From positions 6,324,001 through 6,388,000 of the forward strand of contig OX637287.1 in assembly GCA_951799445.1 (NCBI GenBank): a DNA stretch of 64,000 nt, read 5' to 3'. This DNA is from Pseudisothecium myosuroides. Lineage: Eukaryota > Streptophyta > Bryopsida > Hypnales > Lembophyllaceae. The position numbers and the translations under genes are program-made. A model generated the notes under the pieces. The model worked only from the letters and a program-made list of their open reading frames with translations. It did not search any database and was not told the origin of the DNA. Shown here one piece after another: positions 46,701 through 62,100 of the stretch; the first letter of the stretch is position 1, and every line of letters starts with the position of its first letter.

Positions 46701-49700
46701 GGAAGATGGGAGAGGAGCGGGCGGAACACTATCAAAAGGAAAGAAAAGGCTGCAAGCATCAGTGTAGCGGCAGTGCTGGAACATGAACTGCATGAGTTCC
46801 GGGCGATTATGCTGTTGTCAAACACATCATCATTGTCAATACAATATCTAAGATCACATCCTCAGAATCGAGAAAGGGCAGAAACATAACCATACAAATT
46901 CAGGCATCAAATCTTCAAGAAATCTCAGTGACGTTAAGGAATAAAAAACGATCAACGGAAAAACTGCTGCGAATCCTATTCAGATGTGTCAACTCTTAAA
47001 ACAGGTCACGGTCAAACCTCTTGCAGGTAATAAACACACTCCTCATAGCGGGTTTCATCAAGGTGACTGTGTGGGGGCGACTCATCTCCATTGATCAGCG
47101 TGTTGATAGTTTGATGACTATCCGCAGATTCCTCAGATGAGCGACGAGATCTATCAGGCTTGTTGAACGGAGGAACATACAGCACATTTAGATACGAATC
47201 AGCTGAAAGCGAGTCATCTGAAGAAGTTGACACACTTCTTGCCATATGTGCATACCTGAAACCAATCCATTCAAACGGTCGTTACGCAGCTGATCCACTG
47301 TATTATAGTAATCGACCAATATGGAGGATAAAAAACTAGTGAAAAATCATCAAAGAACGGTCACTCCATCATCAGCATCCCCCAAAGTGTCCAACAAGCT
47401 CATGTAACATAATACAAGAAACTATCGTCTGAGGTCTGAACACCCCAAAGGATAAATATACTTACAACGATCGAGCACCGAACACATCTGCTGGTGGACC
47501 GGCTTCCATGGCAAGGATAATTTTTCGAACCACTGGAGCTGGGTCTCCACTATGCAACTGCAAACATCGCCTAGGAACCATAAAGAATATGATCAAATGT
47601 CAACATCCTCCAATTGTACGAATCATCTTATTTCGATGAGACACGGGGAATGGCACTATATCTCCACTGTACCAGAACATTTGACCTCTAAACTTCACAA
47701 GGAGATAACATTGCATCTAAAATAGAGAAAAAAATGAAACGCGCTTAAATAGTAGTGTGGTATGGAAAATGTTACTCACTTGAACTTTAACCGTGCCTGA
47801 GCATAGTGCTCAATGCGAAGAAGTGCGTGGCCCCATGCCTCCCAAACTAAGAACGGATCAATCTGAAATTAAACAGATGTGTCAACAAACGCTTCAGCAA
47901 GACATGAAGACTCCACAAACGCTTCAGCAAGACCTGCTAATACTTGCCTCGTCCTGTCACCTAAAGGTAGATTGTTACGTACCTTGCATTTAGTGCACAT
48001 GAAAACAGCTAAATTGTAGCGCTCATCCGCAATCAGTCGTTCTCGAAGCTGCTCCGCAGCAAAGTCGTCAATAATATCATTCAAGGATGCGGGGACATAA
48101 CTTCCAAAAAGAGTCTGCAATAGCTCCACGCGGTTCAGCCAGACTTCTGCCTGCTCAAGAACCTCAAGAAGGTTGATAGATTCCTTAGCACCATCAATAT
48201 TACTTCCAGGTGTTGTTGTAGAAGTCGATGCTGCGCCTCCATGATCCAAAGCATCACTGCTTTCACTGTCCACAGCTTTAGGACTGTTTGGAGGCTTCTC
48301 TGACTTCCCTGTGAGTTTCCTTAATTGATCCCTTGCGTGTTGCAGGGCCTGCAAAAGATGATAATATTTATTTAATATTCTTAATAGCAAAGACGGGTGA
48401 CTGGTACAAACAATATCATTTGAAAAATTCCGTATCAAAGCGACAGCAATGCATTTTTCAAAAGATCAATCGGATATAGTATGCTAGAATGCACAAAACA
48501 ACATCTATTATAAATCAAGACACCAAAGACATAATCAAATTAAGGAAATTATTTGAACATTACCTGGACAAATGCCTCTGCAGCATGAAATCCTCTTTCC
48601 GCGGACTCGTTAAAAGTAGCACGAGGTAGCTGATCAGATGCGAGATGCCGCTTGATTTGAACAATACAAATATCAACCGCTGCTTTACAAGCCACAGCCT
48701 CTGAAGAACACAACTCGAGCAGTGCCTGAAAAGCAAATCATCTCAGGCTCAAACTAACTTCCATGTAAAACCTTCTGGCTTAGTCCGGGGTTAAATGAAG
48801 GTCCAGCGCTCCTTCGTCATCACATTTGAAGGACATTTATCGTATAAGGTACTAAACTCTCTAACTTTTCCTAAAAAGATGAAAAATTTAGGTTAAAAAT
48901 AACTACATGACAGAAAGAGCGCTGCTATGAAAATCCAAAATAATGTTACTCTAAAATTGAGCATTTTAAAGCTCCAGCAACTCACTCCACTTCATTTCCT
49001 TTTCCCACATTAAGATTATGCCAGAGGATTGCATAGAAGGATTATAAGATATGAAGTTGTACCTTGAAGAGAATGCTACTGGGCGCACTTTCATAACGAT
49101 GTGAGTTACGAACAGCATCATCCTTTGTTGGGTCCCCAGTCAAAATCCACTCTTCTGTAATGGTCATAGGGGCAGGGCGTTCATAACCTTCAAGAGCGGT
49201 TAGTCCAGAGGACGGACGGTCCTCTGGAACACCAGCCAAGGCTTCCCATGCAGCCTTGTGGGAAGGTGGAAGCATTCCAGTTATTTTCCTCTTGCGACTA
49301 TTGTTATCTTGATTAATGATCTTGTTTCCAGTGTCCCTTTGTCTCCACGAAAACGCTCGTCTCTGCAGAGTGTTGAGTCCACTGTTGAAATTGGACCGAG
49401 CGGTCGGAGTAACTGAACGAGTGGTTGGTTTAACAGCAGCAGTTATAGCGGATGTTGAGCTTCGTCGTTCAAGGGGAGCACTGCTAATGATCAGAGCTTT
49501 TGCAGCGTAGATCCTGACAAGCTCGTCATCTTTGAGGGATGGAAACGCTTGAAGAAGCTGGAAAAGGATCATGACACAACATATTAGAATTGAAACGAAC
49601 TCTAGGGTATATATATCTGTGATGGCAAGCTTCTGAATCAATTAGGAGCCATACGACGCAAAATGCACTATCAGTTCATCTCTGTGGAGGTCTCGCAAGA

Positions 49701-52700
49701 ACTAGTCACAATTAGATGAGTCACTTACTTGAGAGGCCGCTTTTAACTGCTTCCCCATGAGCAATGTCTCAAGGATGAGACGTGGATGTTCATGTAGTGC
49801 AGAGCAACGTTGCTGCCATGGTAGTGGTAGGGCTCCAAGCATTCGTAAGCCCAGAGCTAGGCGATCCAGCCTTGCATGCTCCTCTTCTGAGAGACTCCCT
49901 ACTCGTCTCTTCAAAAAGAAATGAACCTGCCCAGACGAAATGGTTTCAGAAAACACAGCTCGGACCTCTAGAATGGGCCTTAGCAAAGGAAAACTGATTT
50001 TCCAAACACAATGTGTAATTGGGTCCAATTGACAGGTCTAGGTACCCAGAGCAGGTTCAAGCTAACTTACTAAGCTCTCTAAAAATACCCAACTACCCAA
50101 AATTGGCAAGCAATTTAGCGTCACAAGAACATTTTGATCAATTTACCACTCTTTTGCATCACTGACGTTGTAAAGTATCACAAGCTTCTGAAAAAAAAAT
50201 GCTAAGAGATTCCAAAGCCCTCTTAATAAACATTAGAACGGAGCCTGTTGCATTCCAAAAATACCAAAAAGGTTTGATCAAGCTGCAAGATTTCATTGAG
50301 AAGATGTTTGGATGTCATTAGGGTTTAGCAAGAACAAATGAATGAAAACTGTGTGGATGAAGACGTGACGGATAAAATTATGACACAGATTGCATTTAGT
50401 GTAAGAGATGATATATGCTCCCTAGTTCCGAGAAAACAGTAATGAGCAGTCATAGATATTGAATGATCCGATCAAGTCATTATGTAACTTTCACCAAAAC
50501 CTAAATCACTATCTAACAGTCTAATAAGCTCACCAACAATTGCTTCGACTGAAGATTTGGCAGAAGCTCCATTGCTGCCATGGCAACAGGCAACGCATCC
50601 TCAGGGTGAAGCAGAGAGTTAAGAAATCGTAAGCCTCCAGCAGGACCGCCACCGCTAATGGGATCAGTGGTCAGTAACTTCACCAGTTGGCGTCCTTGCA
50701 ATTCTCTCCGTAGATCACTTGATAATTTGAAGGACTCTGCAACATCAAGTGCTGCTGAGACAGCACCTTTCCCGGCCAGACGAAGTGCCAAGCCTTCAGG
50801 ATCACTTTGACAAAGAGCTTCAACCTGCATAACAAATGAAATGTGTCCTTCACCAAAGGAGGGGGTATGACAAGCACTTCCAAAGTACCAGAAATCCTCT
50901 AAACTACTATGAAGGGCTTAAGAACTTTCTAACAGCTGCTTCAAGGCCACAAAGATACTAATCAAGAGACGAAGACCTACAGCATCACCTATCATATGGA
51001 TCCTGAAGGATTCCCAAAACCCAAGGAATGGTTATCAGGTGGTTTCAGCAGTAAATCATCAGGGCGAGGCTTTCAGTAACAAATTCACAACTAGGAATTC
51101 TCCTAACCAAATACGGCATTAGCACAATGTGTCAGAAAGTCATACAGACCAGATTTGTAACTGCGAGGAGTTTATCGCATTATACCTCTTGCCACTGGGT
51201 GAATCGGTTGTCAGCTCGTTGAATACGGCCATACTGGTGTAGAGTGTCTCTCTTTTGAACTACCTGCATTCATTTATTATTCCACATGATCAGTCAGTAT
51301 AGTTACGATGCACAAACGGTCTTCAAAACGACATGCTAGGTAGAAATTAAACAGAGATAGAATTACACTTGTGACAGATTAAACCCTCATATAAATGCAA
51401 AAATGACAAGGACAATCATGGCAGTGAAATCTATTATGCTTAGAGAACGAGACCTCAAGGTAGAGAGAATCATCAGGGGACAAATGGCAACTGCACATTG
51501 TCAGGACATCGATTGCTGCATCAAGATCCCATCTCTGCAAATACCTGTAAAATTGATCTCATTTGTAAGATGCTAAGAACACATCTCATAGCGATAGTGA
51601 AGGAGACAAAGGCGGTTTCCTAGAACTATCAAACGCAACCAACACTGATTATTCCAGTTCATACTTGCTAACTGAGAGTGTATCTTTTGATCTTTCTTTG
51701 ACTCACTTCAAGGCAAGGGTCGCAGCCAGAGTCTTGTTCCGAAGACGTATACAATACTGCCAGCTGCTGCAATAGGGATGACTGCTATTATTTCCCTGCC
51801 ATTGGTTACCAGACTCTGACTCAGATTCCTCTCCTTTCTCAATCAACAACTGTAACAACTGGTCTGGAGCGCCATCCCTCAACCACCTGTCCGAGACAGA
51901 TAAAGCTTCCACCAGCTTTCCTTCATCCATCAATCTGTCACAAATACGTAAGACTAAGTCTTCGATACATTACAGCACTCAAATTCAATATGCAACGGAC
52001 ATATCTGAGTTCACAAGCCAACAGCAAGCATAATACGAGAAGTCTAACATGCTAATGACTTACATCATATTCTCAACAACATATTCGGAGAAAGAAAAGA
52101 TTACATAATGTGCCTCGAGCCATCTCTTCAAGTCAAAAGATTATGACAGTAAAGACCCCGAGCAGCACATCAACGTGATTCAGGTATTTCAAGACAAATT
52201 GTTTATCGAGACTCAACAAATAAACCGCAAGTTTTAATGATTGACTTCGCGTATACACTTACCTCAGAACTGCCTCAGAGTACGGAGCTTCGTTCTCCCA
52301 GTCAAACATGAGAGAATATGAGCTTGCTCGTTTTCCATTCTTGGAATCTTCAGAGATTGGTGGAGCAGCACCTATGCCATCTTGTGCAGGAGGTTTCATA
52401 CTCCATTGCGACGCTAGCTCTGAAGTTTCAGGAACCTCATCTCTCTGATCAGAATCGGTAGGTAAATAGATACCATCCACCTCAGGTTCACGTGGACGCT
52501 TAAGTGATGTTCTTCCACCCTCTTCCCTTCCTGCATCGTGCTTAAGCTTGTGCGAGGAAGTGGACACGTCCGACAAACTTTGTAACTTTGCCTGCAACTG
52601 AATCCACCGATTCAATGTAGGATATCTGTACATTAAAACATCATGTATTAGATATGTTCTAGAATTAGTACAGCTTCAACTGAAAACAATGAAACACTTA

Positions 52701-55700
52701 TCAAGACAACTTTTCCATGTATTGAAAAGGTTGCACAGTTCTGCAGTGAATCGTCGTAAATATATAAATAGGCTCCAAACAAGTTAATAGGTAGAAGTCT
52801 TGACAAAGTAGAAAGTCTTTTATCGAAGGATGATAGTGAAGGACTGTGGTTTGTAAACCACTTACTTCTCAGACTGCTCCAAGGCGAAGTCGAAGAAGGA
52901 ACGATCCGTGTCCAACGCAGCACTTGAATCAGCTAAGCCTGGTTGGTCAGCTCTTATCGTGAAACAACTTTGACCAAACACACAAGCTAGAATTGATCGC
53001 ACAGGAGATAGAGTAGCAAGGTGCTTCACAACATCCAGTTGAAGAGGATAAAGTTGTGGCTCATCATCCTCATCAAGTGCAGTTGTTTGCACAACATGAA
53101 CATCTCCCCTTTGACTAGCAGGCTGCACTACACGTGTTGGAAGCTGTGGTATACAAGCCCAACCCTTGCCTCCACGAGGCGGATATACCGGCGGTACGCA
53201 AGCAGATATAACCTGCCCAAGGTACAAGATCATGGGTACTATCAAAAACATACAACACTGTTAAAGAAAAAATGTATCACATGGGAGCAATATGCACAAA
53301 CAGCTACAAATGTTTGCAGCTAGGTGTGACCTTCAACATTCCCAAACAGGTACATCAACACTTCGTCAGAGGTGTCAAAAGTTCCAAGTCTTCACAAAAT
53401 ATGCACATCCGTCACAGGCAAGATATGAAGCCGCTACAAATAGATAGACGAAATAATAAGCTAGGATTTTACAGTTGTTAGCAATAATTGCACATTATTT
53501 GAAAAATTCCTTACATACCCAAGCAAGATCACAGGAGAGATGACAGAAAGTATGTAGACAGCATCAGTCACGAAGTACCTGGTGAACGAGGTCTGCACCC
53601 ATAATTTCAGCAACTTTTCCTGCAGCATCCGCACTGCCCCTTTCGAACACCAGCCTTGTCAATAGCTGAAAAGGACAGAACCAGATTTAATGTTCATGCT
53701 TAACAGGCGTAACCAGGCACAATTTATCTGCTAAAGGCCAGATATGAGAATCAAGTCACCCTAACTCCCATGTGGAATATGTCTGTCAAACCAAATTACA
53801 AGAATCCAAACGTGAGAGTGCAAACATAGTACCAACAGTGAGGAATGATGACATCAAGTCAAGGACTCGAGTAGAAAACCCAAGTGATGTTTCCCAACGA
53901 CCAAATCTGAAAACAATTTAAATCTAAGCTATCAATATATACTAGGACACAAAAACATCTACAAAAACCGATGTATCAGGTTAGTTAACGTAAAAACCAA
54001 GTGAAAAATTAGAACAGACGTTTCAGAAAAGTTCTGTCCACAGCAGAGATATCATGCATTGGCGAAAAAACCATCTCAGAATATTACAACGCTGGCACTC
54101 TGCAGAGTTGAGACAAAACGTACATCATTTGGGCGTTCATAAATGAGGGTGAAGAAATTGAAGTCATGGGTTGTATCCACACCATCCACTATATCACCAA
54201 CAGTTGCAATGTAGAGTATAAAAGCGGATAGATAAGCCATTGGCTTGTTACTTAATGGTCCAAGAAATCGCTTCATAGCCCCCTTGGCGGCAATTTGAAA
54301 TGTACCGTCCCCAGAAAAATCAATCGATCCTGAAGGAGAACTTTTTGAGCCCTGCCTTGTAGGAACTCGAAATCCAAGACCCAAGCCAAGACTATGCTCA
54401 GGTCCAAGCAGTGACTTCCGTTCCGCATATGGACCAGTTGATAAATCCTCTCCTTCCTCATCTGCCAGTGCCTTCACAAGATTATGTAACTTTCCTGCAT
54501 CCAGACAGCGACAACATCTTGAGAGAGCACATTACAACTGATAGGACTCGTTTCAGTTCAGTCGAAATAGGCCAAGCACTTCTTTGCTTTCAAGTGAAGA
54601 AATCTCAGAGAGTATTCGTATGAGGTACCGAGATTTACCAGAATGAAATCCAAGAGGAAAAAGAGACTTTGTAAATTGTCCGACGAACAATGGATTTAAA
54701 ACAATTATACCGGTAGTCTCACATCATTAACGTCAAGGAATATTTGCCAGCCACATGTATCGATGGCACAAAAAAAAAATAAAGAAAATTCACATTGAAT
54801 GGTTTTGACATCCTAAATTCCACAAGACTAGCACGTTGGAATAGAACAGGAGAGGTCAATTAAATTTTTTTTGAGGTACAGTAGTTTTTAAGGAAATTAC
54901 CACTTAAGAATTGACGTTTGCCTCTAAAAGCATCCTCTATAGTTTGTTGCAGGATAGCCAGAGCCCGCTGTCGAAAGACTTGACGGGAACTATCAGTCCC
55001 CGACATTGACACCATGTCTGCACCAGACAATACAAGTTGCAGAGCCCCGACTTTGTCCTGATTTACATACACCAGAGCAAATACATAAATAAAAAATAAA
55101 ATACCTGTTCAATTTCAATGCTCAAATTCATACAATGATGAAGTCTCTTGATGTCATGATTGATGAATTATTTCTGCTTGAGATTTGCACTATACAATCA
55201 TGGGACAGAACATCCATGAAATTCCTCACTTAATAGACAAAAATTCAGCAAACAAATAGAATAACTAAAGCGAATTGGCCATTTCTAGACGGAGACTGTC
55301 GACTATAATGAAAAGGAAACAAAAACCTGATCAAGAAGTTCTTTAAGCCGGACGGCTGTGCGTTTTGCCACTACGGTCATGAAGGCCTCCTGTCGTTGCT
55401 CTGGCCCTCTTTGTCCTGCTTGTTGAATTTGAGACAGCAGGACAAGAGCCTACAGACAAAGACATAGATTACTTTTTCAGTCACCTTACGAGAGTAGCTT
55501 TCACAAGATGTACAAAATTCACAGTATCCGTTTCAAGACCAGTTAATTTAAAGATTTTGCCACTGAGATCAAAACAGAAAGAATCACAACTTTTGGAATT
55601 AGATTTTAGCTGCCAGCTTGGACCATTGATATTGTTACAGACACTTAATTTTCTTAACGAAAACGAAAGTGCTTTCATTGCACGAAAAAGAAAAAGAAAA

Positions 55701-58700
55701 ACAACCCCTCATCAGTAGAGAACAACCAGGGACATGTAATAGACAATTTGGCGCTAGTCAACTATGGAGCTGAAAACGAACATGATTCTTTGGTACATAT
55801 TATAATTAAAATCAAGGTCGCCATTAGTAGCAAACATACCCGATCAAGAAGACGCCTTGCCATGTTAACTGGCCGCACTGAAGTTGCAGCAACATCAACA
55901 CAGAGTAGTACCTGATAAGAGGTTTAACGTTAGGAAATAATAGGCGCCAGAATGTTTGTGCTTCTAGGTGCAAAGAAATCACTAAGATAAAGCCTCGGAA
56001 GCAGAGCAAAAGATCAACAAACTAATAAGAAGAAAAATAAATAAAAGAATGAAAGTAAAGATAGCATTAAACTTTACAGTTGCAAGTGGCGCTAGAGGGG
56101 CAGTAAAATCAAGGTTATCGTCAGCACTTGACAATTCCTCTGCAACTCGAGAAATAGCGTCATCCACCTGCACATCCAAAGTAATCTCTTAACTACAATT
56201 TGCGGTTAAAGTGCAAACCTACAACCAATTTGCAAAAAACCATCATGTTTAATGGTCTATCACAGAATCTCATTACCATACGTAGATCAATAGCAAAGAG
56301 GAAAGCCGTTGCATGCCACCATAAGTCCCCCAAGTAATATTAACAAACATCTTCTATCCCAATAAACACAGAATTACACTCCATGCAAAATCCTACATTG
56401 ACTTTCACAACCCTCACAAACACACTGTAAGTGTAATGAAAATGGGCGTAATGAAGACTACGAAGCTTGGTTCCATCGAGTACGTGAAACCAACAAAGAG
56501 GGCAAGTCCAAAACAAACACTTTCCTAAATTAAACAAGCACGTATACTAGTTGTAAATAACTACTGTTTGGAAAGGTCATCACATTAATTACCCAAAGAT
56601 ATTAGAAAGGCATGGACAATCTTTATCTATTTAAAAGTTTCTACGCACCGATGCTCTCGTTGCAGCACTATCGACCCATTGTGCTAGCTGTAAGGATGCT
56701 GCTTCTTCAGGGGATAGCTTAAAACGATGCACCGCTTCCTGACCCAGATCGTACTGATTCCTCTGAACACACCTGCACGAGCTGACGTTAATCATCTAAT
56801 TCCAGAGTCCATTAACGTCTGAACATGATGGGTACTAGCATGGTTGTGTCATTGCTACATAATGCAAAATCATAAGACGTGTTAGCTTGAAACTGCAAAG
56901 GCATTATGGCGAAGAAGGAGAAAAAGAACGTTCCTAGCACAAAATGGAGCACTCGCCAAATTATCAAGATGGCGCAAAAGAAGAGAATGCGGTTGAAAGA
57001 CTTTTGAGCCAGCTGCCGATTATTCTTCTAATTCTCAGGTTCCAGGGAGGAATGCATTAAACACTCAGCATTCTCCTGTGTGTCCAAATAGAGAAGAACT
57101 AGACACACGGCATCTCTTATATCCAATGTCCCTACACTTGAGATGCATATTATCACTACGGTTAAAATATCAAAGCGCAACTATTCTTCTGTAAAGATCA
57201 TGACAACCCTCCAAGGGAATATAAACAAAAAATGAGCCGACATCTAATATTTTATATTCACCTCTTCACAAAGGCATATTTGGTCTAGAGCACCTACATG
57301 TTCAGTATAGTGGAAGGGGCTGCTCGCAAAACTGCCAAGGCCTCCCGCCACTGCCAAGGTCGCTGAGAAGATGGAGATAAGCGCTGCAATACTCCAATCC
57401 TCCACTTCCAATCATCAACGAATTGATGCAACAACTCTAATTGTTTCAACCAGGCCTTTTTAGCTGCTCTCCCAGGGAAACTAAAGCTTTGCGTGCTAGA
57501 CTTCCTAGCCACGCCACTTCTGCTTGCAGAAGGAGCCCTTGAATCCAACTCCAGGTTAGGACCCGGCATGCACTGGTGAAGTATCGTCAGAATGCTTTGA
57601 ATGAATGCAATTGCGGAAAACTTGTCTCTTTTTTCTGTTTTTTTGTCTCCTAGCTCCAAAATAAACGGGTCCTTCATAGTCGGTAGTTCAACATTAATTA
57701 CATCCATATGTAGAAGTGATATAATAATGCCCATCATCCACACCTGCAAAAGATACATGAAGGAGCCATATTATACCGACAGAAGCTGCGGCGGCCTCCT
57801 AAAAGGAAATTACCATTTGATGAATGCCACGTCATCGGTCAAGTAATGTCTTTGATTGCCTAGGAGAAGATTATCAATGGAGGCAGGCAGCGTATACGCA
57901 CACAAGAGGTCGTCCCAAATACATCCGAAGGATGGGACTGCAGTAAGAATGGAAATTTTGATAAAGAGGAATTCAAGTACCCGACGGACGGGGCTTATAA
58001 TAGCATTCAAGTGCTCACGAAGTTGCTGTAGGTAAACGGCTGTTCCATCTAATTCGTTGTTAATTGACGACTCATTGTCAGCGGAAACCTCCATGGCATT
58101 CAAGGCAAGCACAATGGCTTGCAAACCGTAATGCATGTGCAAGAGTTCCAAGTCAAGATGCCTGCAAAAAATGCATGAATATTCATTATCAAACAACGTT
58201 TATTACCATATTTTCGAGACGCAGCCAAGAAAAAACCCATCTCACAAATATTATTACATATCCTCTCAACACATGCCATCTTGAAGATGTAACTTCATAG
58301 GTGTAGGTACAACCTCTGTCGATAAGCTTCTGCGGAAGTGCCAGTGGGCTGCAATGTAACCAGCTCCAGGGCTTCCGCAAGCTTTATGCCAGGAACAACG
58401 TCAAAAAGGACCTGGAGAACGAGCATGACTATCAGCCAGTATTCATAACCTTGTTCGAAAATGAAAGTAATTCACAAAGATTTACGACAAACCTCCGAAA
58501 AGGCTCTCAAAGTACGGTACGACTCCAGCTATAATCCGACAGAATCGAGAACGCCACCGACATGCGAATCGAGCGATATCCAAGAAGAGAACGAGAAGAC
58601 CCACCCGAACAGGAGAGTGCATTGTCAACCGTTCAAGCACAAGGTTGGCCACAAAAGGATCAGCAGGACCCTCAATATGCTCAACTTTAGGGCGGTTACC

Positions 58701-61700
58701 CTTCACAAAGATTCGAGTACTGACTAACTGGCCTTCTACACCCTTGACTGAGTGAGCAGCAAAGTATGCCAACTCCAAACGATAGCATAACTGATCACAG
58801 AGCTGCTCAACACAGGAGACCTGTTACAAAACAATACAAATCAATCATCTAAGATCAGTTGCAATACTTCAGTTATCTGTTTTCACACACACACAAAAAC
58901 AAACCCGCACTGGCCCCTCCAGGACTTTATAATCAATAGTAGAACATCACGAGTGTATCACGAGTGTATCATCACCAACTCATCAAAGAAATATTCTCCT
59001 AAAAATTATAATATTCTGCTAGAGAGAGCATCCAGAATCGGACAACATATCTTCTCCTAAAGGAACCTCTATGTTGACAATTTTACCAAACAAGACCGAT
59101 AATTGAGAGGCGGCATTTAAACAAAAACCTCGTCTGCAGCTCTGCCATGATGGACGAGTTTTATCTTGTTGTTCCAAAGTAGCTCCAATAACTTGCGCCG
59201 AGATTTGGTATGACCAGGCAAGAGATCCCAACCCAGAACCGCAACCAACGGCTGAAGTCGTGGAAATGGAGTCACCAACTGTAATCAGATTCTCACAACA
59301 ATTTAGACAACAACCAACATCCAAGACCATAACTGCGGTCAAACTAGAGATCGAGATCACTTGGTTCACTTGAAGTCACTGACAATCTAATTCAAAGGTT
59401 AGAGTGGATATATACATCTGCGACTTTCTGCACTTGGCGATCCTTGACGGAAGCAAGTGCTGCCTTCACCACAAGCTCCAGCACATGAGCACCATCTACA
59501 CGCGCATATTGGTAGAGTTCTCTCAAACATGTCCGAATAGCCGAGGTTTCATTCATCGAAAAGCTTCCTGATCCAGAAGAACTACCAGATCGCAGCTGCT
59601 CCATACGCTGATGGAGTCGTTCCAATGGTGGAGGGTACAGCGCCTGCGGCGAAGCTTTGCTTTGGTCTAGTTCTTCCCGAAGTATGTCATCTTGTGCAGA
59701 CTGATCAGCAAACACGATGAAAATGAGTTCAGCGAGTCAGTTGCTCATCTTCCTCCTATCTACTCACAACAACAGTGTCTTCAGTAGTAATCGTAAACCA
59801 ATGTCTGCATCAGTAGGAACTAAAAAGAAGGGCTTTGGCCTACCTCAATTAACTTGGGGAGGAGGGCACTACCAGATGTCAGACTGCACTCATAAATGGC
59901 TCGTAGAACAGAGTCATGTTGTTCGCGCACCAGGGATTTAGACGCTTTCAGTATCGAATGAATAGCTTCACTAAAGGAACAGTCAACCAAACACCAAAAT
60001 TAGAATGCAAATCTAAATTCACCAAAACTCACCTCCTCAGAAATATCTGAGGATATTGGCCCCTCTGGACTGCACTTGCGATAAATAAGTAAGAACCAAC
60101 CAAGAGAGTGGGAAGTTCACGAACCTGCAGTCAGACTCTGCCACACCAAAATCTTCGTGCAGAAATCTTAAGTGGTTGATGGCCTTCAGCAGTTGAGTCA
60201 CCTCAATATCTTCCTTTATTTGATTAAGATGAGCTTGTTGTACTTCCCTTTGAATGCATGACCCCAACTATGATAGAACCAGAAACCCTAGTTCAGATAA
60301 CATGGACCTCCATTCCGAACCAAAATAAACGGATGATCAAAAGTGAAAGGATTCCAAGACTGTGAGCGAAATCATAATTGAAGACTGAGATTCTCACCTC
60401 AAAATGTTCGAGAGTGCCAAGTATTGCTTGATCTGAACTCGCAGAATCTTCTTGTAGCACTTCCTCAACCCTGATCCCAGATGTTTCTCCGCCCACGTCT
60501 GCATCGAGCTCCATTTGAGCGTCCACCTGAAGACTTGAGCCACCGTGTTGTTGTCGAGCGATATTTTGACATAGTGCATCAAGGAGATCTGGCTGGCCGA
60601 GAGTCAGGTGTCGTAACCACTTCTTGTCCACTTCGGACAATAGCTGCTCTGCACCTTCATGAGAGCCGGATGGACCAGAATTTGTTGACTCAACCCTATC
60701 AGTGTCCTCGTTAGCCTCACTTAGCCCGTCTCCACCGTCCGATCTATGTCCAGTAACAAATTTAATAGAACGATCCAGCCGCTCCAGTCCTGCTGAAACG
60801 ATTTTCGAAACGAGACGAAGTCCAAATCTTTCGTCCGGAAGACTCTGATCATCACTGATTTTATCACTACCGCCTGTGATCTCCGATAACGACGCATCTT
60901 CTTCATCGGAAACTGAAGAAACAGTCAGGATAAGTAAACGCTGAATTAATCAACAAAACCAACGTAGGTCTAACATGAATGCAAGAAATCACAAGCAGGG
61001 TTTAGGGTTCTGTGAGGTTCACCCTTCAAATCACAATCTCAGATAATTAATGTCAAATACATCACAAATGTGAACATTCCTTAAACCCAGTGATTATAAG
61101 CATTGGCCACAGCCTGTGATGGCGGATTCTACGAACACATTGGAAACAACACAGACAGGTTTTCGTCCTCAACGACAATGACCTAGTGACTTTTGCTTCC
61201 CAACTTGAACTCTCAGATCAGTAAGTCACTCTTGGCCCATGTACGTGCACTACATGAAATTTGAAGCACTGAATCATAAAATATAGCTCAGAATTAAAAT
61301 CTTCGCTTGCTAGTTCAAGATGAAACCTAATTTGATAGAGCAAGAATTCAACTCGCCTTCTCAAATTAACAAACACTCTCTCATCGTAAGTTCGACCTAT
61401 TTCTCACTACCCTCAAGTTTTGATCTAAACCTAAAGATCATTCATAGGCCGAAATTACAAATTACTCATTCAGTGCCAAACTGCTTAGAAAATTGGCTCC
61501 ACATCAAAAGCCAGGATCCCTACGCGACAAATGCCATTCGTCATGTTGTGATCTGAATGCCAAACCTGGTTTTCCCGAAATGTCCCTGGCAATTGCCTTC
61601 CCATTGTCGACAACGTATTGTTTAATAAATTCCAGGAGAAGCAAAAACTCGATACAGTCATAAACAGGGCGGCAGTAGAATTGCCACTGGTTGTCTCTAA

Positions 61701-62100
61701 ATCCAGGCACGCTCGAAGCCGCAGCAGCAGCAGCAGGCACAGACGGCGCAGACGACGACGACGATGCCGCTTCCCAGGGATCGTCCTCTCGCCGTCCCTC
61801 GGTTTTCTTCGTCGTTCCCCCGCGATTACTACTCCTGCTGTCCTCCATGAGTTTCGCCTCCATGGCGTGAAGCTCCTGGAGGCAGAGCCACGCCATGTGC
61901 GCGGACGAAGGCACGCTGTCCGACCACACCACGCCCTTCAACGTCCATATCTTCCGAATCACCGTCTGGTAGATATCCCGCGCCAACCCAGGGCTTCGCA
62001 CACTCAATGTGAACAAGCAAGCGCGGAAGAGCTCGAATTGCGACAGAAACAAATGGTTGGCAATCACAGATCCCAGCAACCGATCCTCCTGGCTCTCCAT
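43737..62100 (-). CDS. ZFYVE26/spastizin-like giant protein
   Basis: This is the plant homologue of animal ZFYVE26 (spastizin), which in animals works with spatacsin and AP-5 in endolysosomal trafficking; the plant role is inferred. The ATG at 62100 opens MESQEDRLLGSVIANHLFLS, as in plant homologues, and the stop is at 43737. Thirty or more short exons follow. Landmarks include MKDPFILELGDKKTEKRDKF (57.6 kb), FILYIATVGDIVDGVDTTHD (54.2 kb), VKHLATLSPVRSILACVFG (53.0 kb), RRELQGRQLVKLL (50.7 kb), LGALPLPWQQRCSALHEHP (49.8 kb) and CCIQLFLNSSNHEQALRHL (46.2 kb). The last five exons close exactly in phase: 44941-44859, 44612-44497, 44345-44260, 44110-44011 and 43805-43737. No cysteine-rich FYVE finger (R-R/K-HHCR) was seen. 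Middle junctions were not all checked base by base. Confidence 0.9.
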
